DNA from: Cedecea neteri
Lineage (GTDB): Bacteria; Pseudomonadota; Gammaproteobacteria; Enterobacterales; Enterobacteriaceae
Assembly (NCBI RefSeq): GCF_000757825.1
Contig: NZ_CP009451.1
Location: 2,480,001-2,544,000, forward strand
Direction: 5' to 3'
Length of the DNA: 64,000 nucleotides
Both the position numbers and the translations under genes were made by a program. Positions 56,115-64,000 of the stretch are shown here, piece after piece (the stretch's first letter is position 1; every line of letters begins with the position of its first letter). The notes beneath the pieces were generated by a model, which did not search any database, was not told the origin of the DNA, and was given only the letters and a program-made list of their open reading frames with translations.

Positions 56115-56330
56115 TTATTTTTTCGCGCCTGGTACGCTGAAGCGCTTGTTGAAGCGATCAACACGGCCGCCGGTAGCAACATCACGCTGCTTACCAGTGT
56201 AGAACGGGTGGCATTCGCCGCACACGTCCAGGTTCAGGTCGTGACCCGCAGTAGAGCGGATTTTGATAACATTACCGCAAGAGCAGTTTGCAGTAATTTC
56301 TTCGTATTTAGGATGGATATCTTTTTTCAT
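56115..56330 (-). CDS. rpmE: 50S ribosomal protein L31 (zinc-binding form)
   Basis: 71 residues (70 in E. coli) starting [13 protein letters not shown] at 56330; the frame is open 18 codons further upstream. The four zinc-ligand cysteines are present in NCSCGN and DVCGECHPF, so this is the C+ form, replaced by zinc-free YkgM in zinc-starved E. coli. [14 protein letters not shown] is the conserved C-terminus. Confidence 0.98.
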   Translation of the reverse strand: MKKDIHPKYEEITANCSCGNVIKIRSTAGHDLNLDVCGECHPFYTGKQRDVATGGRVDRFNKRFSVPGAKK

Positions 56331-56507
56331 GGTAAACCTCGGTAAAGGCCGCGTCGCTCTTCCAGCCCTAACGCCAGACACCACGCGAAGTTAATAAATT
56401 AGGTTTTTTCGATACCAAAACTGCGCATCAAAGGCGGCGAATCATACAGAACTTACTCAGCCGGTGCAAACTGATCCGCATTTCTGGAAGCACACAGTGT
56501 ACACTAA

Positions 56508-58736
<2,229 letters not shown>

Positions 58737-58804
58737 CACAATGTGGCTGGTTATGAGAAGCGGATCGAAAAATCTAATACTCATCACATTTCTTGTGAAA
58801 AATT

Positions 58805-58818
58805 TGTAACCGCTTACA
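58805..58818. promoter_or_regulatory. LacI/GalR-type palindrome upstream of cytR
   Basis: TGTAACCGCTTACA: TGTAA and TTACA are perfectly inverted around a central CCGC with the CG step typical of LacI-family operators. It lies 80 bases before cytR, itself a LacI-family repressor, so autoregulation is possible. The binding protein is unproven. Confidence 0.45.
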
Positions 58819-58836
58819 GCCAACTTCTGCTAAGAA

Positions 58837-58852
58837 TGTGATGACTGTCAGA
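58837..58852 (+). promoter_or_regulatory. candidate CRP site upstream of cytR
   Basis: TGTGATGACTGTCAGA fits TGTGA-N6-TCACA at nine of ten positions. It lies about 45 bases before the cytR GTG and would be near or overlapping the promoter. Confidence 0.45.
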
Positions 58853-58897
58853 CACACAGGAGTGTTGACGATAGCGGCGTGCATGTGAGGAGAAGAA

Positions 58898-59932
58898 GTG
58901 AAGCCGAAGAAACCGGTGGTTAATGCCACCATGAAAGATGTCGCCGTGCAGGCAAACGTGTCTACTGCAACGGTATCCCGCGCTCTAATGAATCCAGATA
59001 AAGTTTCACAAAGCACCCGTAATCGCGTGGAGCAGGCGGCGATTGAAGTGGGCTATCTGCCTCACTCCCTGGGCCGTAACATCAAGCGCAGCGAATCACG
59101 AACTATCCTGGTCATCGTGCCCGATATCTGCGATCCGTTTTTCAGCGAAATTATCCGTGGCATTGAAGTGACCGCTGCTGCACAGGGCTATCTGGTGCTG
59201 ATTGGCGACTGCGCCCATCAAAACCAGCAGGAAAAAACCTTCATCGACCTTATCATCACCAAACAGATTGACGGCATGCTGCTGCTGGGCTCACGTCTGC
59301 CGTTTGACGCCAGCAAAGAAGAGCAACGCAACCTGCCGCCGATGGTGATGGCGAACGAATTTGCGCCGGAGCTGGAACTGCCAACGGTGCATATCGACAA
59401 CCTGACTGCCGCCTTTAACGCCGTTTATTATCTGCAGGAGCTTGGGCATCAGCGCATTGCCTGTATCGCCGGGCCAGAAGAGATGCCGCTTTGCCATTAC
59501 CGCCTGCAGGGTTACGTCCAGGCGCTGCGCCGCAACGGCATCGTCGTCGATCCTCACTACATTGCACGCGGTGACTTTACTTATGAAGCTGGTGCAGCCG
59601 CTCTGGCACAGCTTATCGCCCTGCCCGAACCGCCAACCGCTATTTTCTGCCACAGCGATGTCATGGCGCTAGGCGCTCTGTCACAGGCGAAGCGTAGCGG
59701 GCTGAAAGTCCCGGAAGATTTATCTATCATGGGCTTCGACGACATCGCCCTGTCGCAGTTCTGTGACCCGCCCCTCACCACTGTCGCACAACCCCGTTTC
59801 GATATTGGCAGAGAGGCTATGCTGCTATTGCTGGACAACATTAACGGCCAAAACGTTAGCAGCGGCTCTCGCCTGCTGGACTGCGATCTTATTGAGCGAG
59901 GCAGCACCGCCGCGCCCGGCAGCAGAAAATGA
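58898..59932 (+). CDS. cytR: LacI-family repressor CytR
   Basis: CytR represses nucleoside uptake and catabolism genes together with CRP and is relieved by cytidine. 344 residues (341 in E. coli), from a GTG with GAGGAGAAG just upstream. The helix-turn-helix is MKDVAVQANVSTATVSRALMN and the hinge VGYLPHSLGRNIK; the periplasmic-binding-protein-like core is highly conserved (VIVPDICDPFFSEIIRGIEV). Confidence 0.97.
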   Translation: MKPKKPVVNATMKDVAVQANVSTATVSRALMNPDKVSQSTRNRVEQAAIEVGYLPHSLGRNIKRSESRTILVIVPDICDPFFSEIIRGIEVTAAAQGYLVLIGDCAHQNQQEKTFIDLIITKQIDGMLLLGSRLPFDASKEEQRNLPPMVMANEFAPELELPTVHIDNLTAAFNAVYYLQELGHQRIACIAGPEEMPLCHYRLQGYVQALRRNGIVVDPHYIARGDFTYEAGAAALAQLIALPEPPTAIFCHSDVMALGALSQAKRSGLKVPEDLSIMGFDDIALSQFCDPPLTTVAQPRFDIGREAMLLLLDNINGQNVSSGSRLLDCDLIERGSTAAPGSRK

Positions 59933-60021
59933 GCCGCTTTTAAGACTGCATAAACTGGTCAAAGCCCCGCCCCTTAAGTAACATGGCGGACTGATAAACG
60001 AATAAAGACAGCGAAACGATA

Positions 60022-61068
60022 GTGGCACAACGAGATTATGTAAGCCGCGGGCAATCGGCAGGGACGCGGCGCAAAAAAAGTACACCCCGCAAAAAGCAAC
60101 GTAGTCTGCCCTCCGTCTCTCCGACGATGGTAGCCATTGCGGCCGCGATCGTGGTGGCCTTTGTCGGTGCTCTTTACTTTATTACTCACCATAAGAAAGA
60201 AGAGATAGACGTTCTCCCGGGCCACAAAGTGACCGGGAATGGCCTGCCGCCAAAACCAGAAGAGCGCTGGCGCTATATTAAAGAGCTGGAAAACCGCCAG
60301 CCTGGCGTTCGTGCGCCTACCGAGCCGACCGCCGGTGGCGAAGTCATGAACCAAAACCAGCTCACCAACGAACAGCGACAGCTGCTTGAACAAATGCAGG
60401 CGGATATGCGCCAGCAGCCAACTCAGCTAAATGAAGTGCCGTGGAATGAGCAAACACCTGCCCAGCGCCAGCAAACTTTGCAGCGTCAGAAGCAGATTGT
60501 TCAGCAAACGCAGCCAGCACAACAGCAGCAGCAGTGGAATACGCAAACGCAGCAGCCTCGCGTTCAGCAGCGCGTAGCGGAGCAGCCATACCAGCAGCCG
60601 CGTAACACGCAGCAAACCACGCAGCCTTACCAGCAGCCAAAAACCGTTCAACAGCAACAGCCAAAGACCTCGACGGCCAACAATCAGCAGCCTTACCAGG
60701 ATCTGCTGCAGACGCCGCCGCACAGTCAGCAAAAAGCGCCTCAGCAAACCAAACCGGTTCAGCGTGAACCCCAGCCAGCACCCATTACGCGCGAGCAGGA
60801 AGTCGCTAAGCAGGCCCCGGCCAGCCAGGAGAAGAAGGACGAAAAACGCTGGATGGTACAGTGTGGCTCGTTTAAAGGCAGCGAGCAGGCGGAAACCGTT
60901 CGCGCTCAGCTGGCGTTTGAAGGTTTTGACTCTCGTATTACGACCAATAACGGCTGGAACCGCGTCGTTATTGGCCCTATCAAAGGCAAAGACAACGTCG
61001 ACGGCACAATCAATCGCCTCAAGATGGCTGGACATACCAGCTGTATTCGTCTTGCCACCGGGGGTTGA
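60022..61068 (+). CDS. ftsN: cell division protein FtsN
   Basis: Bitopic divisome protein that triggers septal peptidoglycan synthesis. 348 residues from a GTG (319 in E. coli). A basic cytoplasmic tail with the FtsA-binding RDYVSRG is followed by a membrane helix at ~35-55, the essential periplasmic segment, and a long Gln/Pro-rich linker (about residues 115-260) with repeated YQQP units. The SPOR domain (residues ~272-348, RWMVQCGSFKGSEQAE) binds denuded glycan. The extra length is all in the linker, which is normally variable. Confidence 0.97.
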   Translation: MAQRDYVSRGQSAGTRRKKSTPRKKQRSLPSVSPTMVAIAAAIVVAFVGALYFITHHKKEEIDVLPGHKVTGNGLPPKPEERWRYIKELENRQPGVRAPTEPTAGGEVMNQNQLTNEQRQLLEQMQADMRQQPTQLNEVPWNEQTPAQRQQTLQRQKQIVQQTQPAQQQQQWNTQTQQPRVQQRVAEQPYQQPRNTQQTTQPYQQPKTVQQQQPKTSTANNQQPYQDLLQTPPHSQQKAPQQTKPVQREPQPAPITREQEVAKQAPASQEKKDEKRWMVQCGSFKGSEQAETVRAQLAFEGFDSRITTNNGWNRVVIGPIKGKDNVDGTINRLKMAGHTSCIRLATGG

Positions 61069-61091
61069 AACCCCAAAATTGCCCCCCATTT
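61065..61091 (+). promoter_or_regulatory. sigma-32 heat-shock promoter of hslVU
   Basis: GTTGAAA (-35, 61064-61070) and CCCCATTT (-10, 61084-61091) are 13 bases apart, an almost perfect RpoH promoter. The -35 overlaps the ftsN stop codon. A sigma-70-like TATAAT follows at 61091-61096. Confidence 0.9.
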
Positions 61092-61104
61092 ATAATGGCA
61101 TTAG

Positions 61105-61125
61105 GCCCTGCGTACCACGCAGGGC
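61105..61125 (+). other. 5' UTR hairpin of hslVU mRNA
   Basis: GCCCTGCGT and ACGCAGGGC form a nine-pair stem with loop ACC close to the predicted 5' end. A stem-loop in the same place stabilises hslVU mRNA in E. coli. No T-run follows, so it is not an ftsN terminator. Confidence 0.8.
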
Positions 61126-61157
61126 TCCTGTTTAGCTGATGCAAAAGGGGTCCGATC

Positions 61158-61688
61158 GTGACAACAATAGTAAGTGTACGTCGTAACGGCCATGTGGTCA
61201 TTGCCGGCGATGGCCAGGCCACGCTGGGAAATACCGTCATGAAAGGCAACGTCAAAAAAGTGCGTCGCCTGTACAACGATAAAGTGATCGCCGGTTTTGC
61301 TGGCGGTACTGCGGATGCCTTCACGCTGTTCGAACTTTTTGAGCGCAAGCTGGAAATGCATCAGGGCCACCTGGTGAAAGCCGCCGTTGAGCTGGCGAAG
61401 GACTGGCGTACCGACCGCATGCTGCGCAAGCTGGAAGCGCTGCTGGCCGTGGCTGACGAGAATTCCTCTCTGATCATCACCGGTAACGGCGACGTCATCC
61501 AGCCTGAAAACGATCTGATTGCCATCGGCTCTGGCGGCCCGTACGCCCAGGCCGCCGCCCGTGCCCTGCTTGAAAACACCGAAATGGGTGCGCGCGACAT
61601 CGCTGTGAAAGCGTTGGATATTGCAGGTGATATCTGCGTGTATACCAACCACTTCCATACCATCGAAGAATTACCGTCTAAAGCGTAA
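61158..61688 (+). CDS. hslV: ATP-dependent protease subunit HslV (ClpQ)
   Basis: Proteasome-like threonine peptidase that forms a double hexamer capped by HslU. 176 residues as in E. coli, from a GTG; after removal of Met the nucleophile is the first Thr of [18 protein letters not shown] and [16 protein letters not shown] are conserved. Followed nine bases later by hslU. Confidence 0.98.
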   Translation: MTTIVSVRRNGHVVIAGDGQATLGNTVMKGNVKKVRRLYNDKVIAGFAGGTADAFTLFELFERKLEMHQGHLVKAAVELAKDWRTDRMLRKLEALLAVADENSSLIITGNGDVIQPENDLIAIGSGGPYAQAAARALLENTEMGARDIAVKALDIAGDICVYTNHFHTIEELPSKA

Positions 61689-61697
61689 GGATTTCCC

Positions 61698-63032
61698 ATG
61701 TCTGAAATGACCCCACGCGAAATTGTCAGCGAGCTGAACAAACACATTATCGGCCAGGACAACGCTAAGCGCTCCGTCGCTATCGCCTTACGTAACCGCT
61801 GGCGCCGTATGCAGCTTGACGAAGAGCTGCGCCATGAAGTTACCCCTAAAAACATTCTGATGATCGGCCCAACCGGCGTGGGTAAAACCGAAATTGCCCG
61901 CCGCCTGGCAAAACTGGCCAACGCGCCGTTCATTAAGGTTGAAGCGACCAAATTCACCGAAGTCGGCTATGTCGGTAAAGAAGTGGACTCCATCATCCGC
62001 GATCTGACTGATGCTGCAGTAAAAATGGTTCGCATGCAGTCTATTGAGAAAAACCGCTATCGCGCCGAAGAGATGGCAGAAGAGCGCATTCTCGACGTGC
62101 TGATCCCACCGGCGAAGAATAACTGGGGCCAGTCTGAAGCTCAGCAGGAACCTTCTGCGGCTCGCCAGTCGTTCCGCAAGAAACTGCGTGAAGGCCAGCT
62201 GGATGACAAAGAGATTGAAATCGATCTCGCCGCTGCACCTATGGGTGTAGAAATCATGGCACCTCCGGGCATGGAAGAGATGACCAGCCAGCTGCAGTCC
62301 ATGTTCCAGAACCTGGGCGGCCAGAAGCAGAAACCGCGCAAGCTGAAAATCAAAGATGCGATGAAGCTGCTGGTGGAAGAAGAAGCGGCAAAACTGGTGA
62401 ACCCGGAAGAGCTGAAGCAAGACGCCATCGACGCGGTTGAGCAGCACGGTATCGTGTTTATCGATGAAATCGACAAAATTTGTAAGCGCGGCGGCAACAG
62501 TTCCGGCCCGGACGTTTCCCGCGAAGGCGTACAGCGCGACCTGTTGCCTCTGGTAGAAGGGTGTACCGTGTCTACCAAGCACGGGATGGTGAAAACGGAC
62601 CACATTCTGTTTATCGCTTCCGGCGCGTTCCAGGTTGCCAGCCCGTCAGATCTTATTCCTGAGCTGCAGGGCCGTCTGCCGATTCGCGTTGAGCTGCAGG
62701 CTCTGACGGTTGACGATTTTGAGCGCATCCTGACCGAGCCAAACGCCTCAGTGACCGTACAGTACAAAGCGCTGATGGCGACCGAAGGCGTGAACATCGA
62801 CTTTACCGAGGACGGTATCCGTCGTATTGCTCAGGCGGCCTGGCAGGTGAACGAATCAACCGAAAACATCGGTGCTCGTCGTCTGCACACCGTGCTTGAA
62901 CGTCTGATGGAAGATATCTCCTATGACGCCAGCGAGCTAGATGGTCAGTCCATCCTGATCGACGCCGAATACGTGGGCAAACATCTGGATGAGTTGGTTG
63001 CAGATGAAGACCTGAGCCGTTTTATCCTATAA
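61698..63032 (+). CDS. hslU: ATPase subunit HslU (ClpY)
   Basis: AAA+ unfoldase that feeds substrates such as SulA and RpoH to HslV. 444 residues (443 in E. coli). Walker [14 protein letters not shown] near residue 57, an inserted I-domain at ~110-240, Walker [11 protein letters not shown] near 250, and the C-terminal EDLSRFIL that docks into HslV. Second gene of the heat-shock operon. Confidence 0.98.
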   Translation: MSEMTPREIVSELNKHIIGQDNAKRSVAIALRNRWRRMQLDEELRHEVTPKNILMIGPTGVGKTEIARRLAKLANAPFIKVEATKFTEVGYVGKEVDSIIRDLTDAAVKMVRMQSIEKNRYRAEEMAEERILDVLIPPAKNNWGQSEAQQEPSAARQSFRKKLREGQLDDKEIEIDLAAAPMGVEIMAPPGMEEMTSQLQSMFQNLGGQKQKPRKLKIKDAMKLLVEEEAAKLVNPEELKQDAIDAVEQHGIVFIDEIDKICKRGGNSSGPDVSREGVQRDLLPLVEGCTVSTKHGMVKTDHILFIASGAFQVASPSDLIPELQGRLPIRVELQALTVDDFERILTEPNASVTVQYKALMATEGVNIDFTEDGIRRIAQAAWQVNESTENIGARRLHTVLERLMEDISYDASELDGQSILIDAEYVGKHLDELVADEDLSRFIL

Positions 63033-63059
63033 TCCGGCTAACGCATTTTCTTCATTTGA

Positions 63060-63088
63060 AGTGGAGGGCTTATGCCCTCCATTTTTTT
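63060..63088 (+). terminator. hslVU terminator
   Basis: TGGAGGGC and GCCCTCCA pair around TTAT and are followed by seven T residues. Confidence 0.92.
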
Positions 63089-63109
63089 ATCTAAGTTGGC
63101 AACCAAATA

Positions 63110-64000
63110 ATGAGCGATTCGCAACCTACAAGTGTCACCCAGGCCTGGCTGGAAAGTCTTCGCCCACGCACGCTGCCTCTGGCGTTTGCTTCCATCGTCT
63201 GCGGCTCGGCCCTGGCCTACTGGCAAGGCGTATTTGACCCTGCCGTGGCGCTGCTGGCGCTGCTGACCGCCGGGCTGCTGCAAATCTTGTCAAATCTCGC
63301 CAATGACTACGGCGATGCGGTTAAAGGCAGCGACAAAGAAGATCGCATCGGGCCGCTGCGTGGGATGCAAAAAGGGATGATTACTCAGGCACAGATGAAA
63401 CGTGCGCTGGTCATCACGGTCGTGCTGATCTGCCTCTCGGGCCTGTCGCTGGTCGCCCTCGCCTGTCACACTTTTGCGGACTTTATGGGCTTCTTGCTGC
63501 TCGGCGTACTGTCTATCGTCGCTGCCATTACCTACACCGTCGGCACTCGCCCTTACGGGTATATGGGGCTGGGGGATATTTCAGTGCTGGTGTTCTTCGG
63601 CTGGATTAGCGTCGCGGGAACCTGGTATCTGCAGGCTCATTCACTGGCGCCGCTGGTCATTCTGCCCGCCACCGCCTGCGGCCTGCTCGCAACGGCCGTG
63701 CTAAATATCAATAACCTACGTGATATCGACAGCGACCGTGAAAACGGTAAAAGTACGCTCGCCGTGCGCCTCGGCCCGGTCATTGCCCGCCGCTATCATG
63801 CCGGCCTGCTCATCGGTTCTTTGGTCTGCCTCGCCCTGTTTAACCTTATCTGGCTCAAGAGTCTGTGGGGATGGCTGTTTGTTCTGGCCGCGCCGCTTTT
63901 ACTCAAACAAGCAGCCTATGTGGTACGCGAGCAGTCTCCTGTTGCGATGCGCCCAATGCTGGAACGCACCGTAAAAGCAGCGTTGCTAACGAATCTGCTG
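63110..64000 (+). CDS. menA: 1,4-dihydroxy-2-naphthoate octaprenyltransferase, 3' end outside window
   Basis: UbiA-family membrane prenyltransferase that makes demethylmenaquinone. From the ATG at 63110 the frame is open for 297 codons to the last base, so about 11 codons of the expected 308 are missing. The start reads MSDSQPTSVTQAWLESLRPR. The two aspartate-rich motifs are NDYGDAVKGSDKED and NNLRDIDSDRENGK, and about eight to nine hydrophobic helices are visible. Its position after hslU is as in E. coli. Confidence 0.95.
   Translation, partial: MSDSQPTSVTQAWLESLRPRTLPLAFASIVCGSALAYWQGVFDPAVALLALLTAGLLQILSNLANDYGDAVKGSDKEDRIGPLRGMQKGMITQAQMKRALVITVVLICLSGLSLVALACHTFADFMGFLLLGVLSIVAAITYTVGTRPYGYMGLGDISVLVFFGWISVAGTWYLQAHSLAPLVILPATACGLLATAVLNINNLRDIDSDRENGKSTLAVRLGPVIARRYHAGLLIGSLVCLALFNLIWLKSLWGWLFVLAAPLLLKQAAYVVREQSPVAMRPMLERTVKAALLTNLL

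Noticed and set aside
60480..60760. CAG/CAA-rich repetitive stretch in ftsN as a possible recent repeat expansion or frameshift
   Set aside because: The frame is intact and a Gln/Pro-rich variable linker is normal in FtsN; only the length differs from E. coli.
61788..62603. 271-codon open frame opposite hslU
   Set aside because: Complement of the conserved ATPase gene, low-complexity Phe/His-rich product.

Overview
The window is a piece of chromosome from a member of the Enterobacteriaceae. Almost every gene can be recognised by close identity to its Escherichia coli counterpart, and gene order follows E. coli K-12 over long stretches. It is not E. coli itself: ilvG is full length, argG lies inside the arg cluster, and the fucose genes sit next to metJ. 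A Cedecea-, Kosakonia- or Enterobacter-like genus is plausible, but the sequence alone does not let me name one.

Layout. (1) 1-4300: end of gppA, rep, ppiC, then an accessory pair (Rrf2-type regulator plus DUF1360-like membrane protein). (2) 4300-13480: branched-chain amino acid genes, ilvC with its divergent activator ilvY, and the attenuated operon ilvLXGMEDA on the minus strand. (3) 13760-16590: yifB, maoP, hdfR. (4) 16630-22310: a complete minus-strand rRNA operon (16S, tRNA-Glu, 23S, 5S, tRNA-Asp, tRNA-Trp) with P1 and P2 promoters. (5) 22358-30260: murI, btuB with a cobalamin riboswitch, trmA, yijD, fabR, sthA, oxyR and the small RNA oxyS. (6) 30277-36112: arginine genes argCBGH, divergent from argE, with ARG boxes between. 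(7) 36348-41066: ppc and eptC. (8) 41107-42553: an intact IS150-group insertion sequence. (9) 42585-47899: metF, metBL and metJ with MetJ boxes. (10) 47936-56050: complete fucose locus fucAO / fucPIKUR, with a frameshift in fucU. (11) 56115-64000: rpmE, priA, cytR, ftsN, hslVU with a heat-shock promoter, and menA, cut by the window end.

Most of the window is conserved core metabolism, replication and translation. I found no new multi-gene system, CRISPR array, prophage or defence island. The observations most worth a second look are: the insertion sequence that split the shared eptC/metF terminator into two arms; the rRNA operon that joins the flank of E. coli rrnB (murI) to that of rrnC (aspT-trpT-hdfR); the one-base frameshift in fucU; the apparently leaderless Rrf2 gene whose start codon lies in a palindrome; the ilvA terminator inside the ilvY coding sequence; tandem MetJ-like boxes in the btuB promoter; and a three-part mutually pairing element upstream of eptC.
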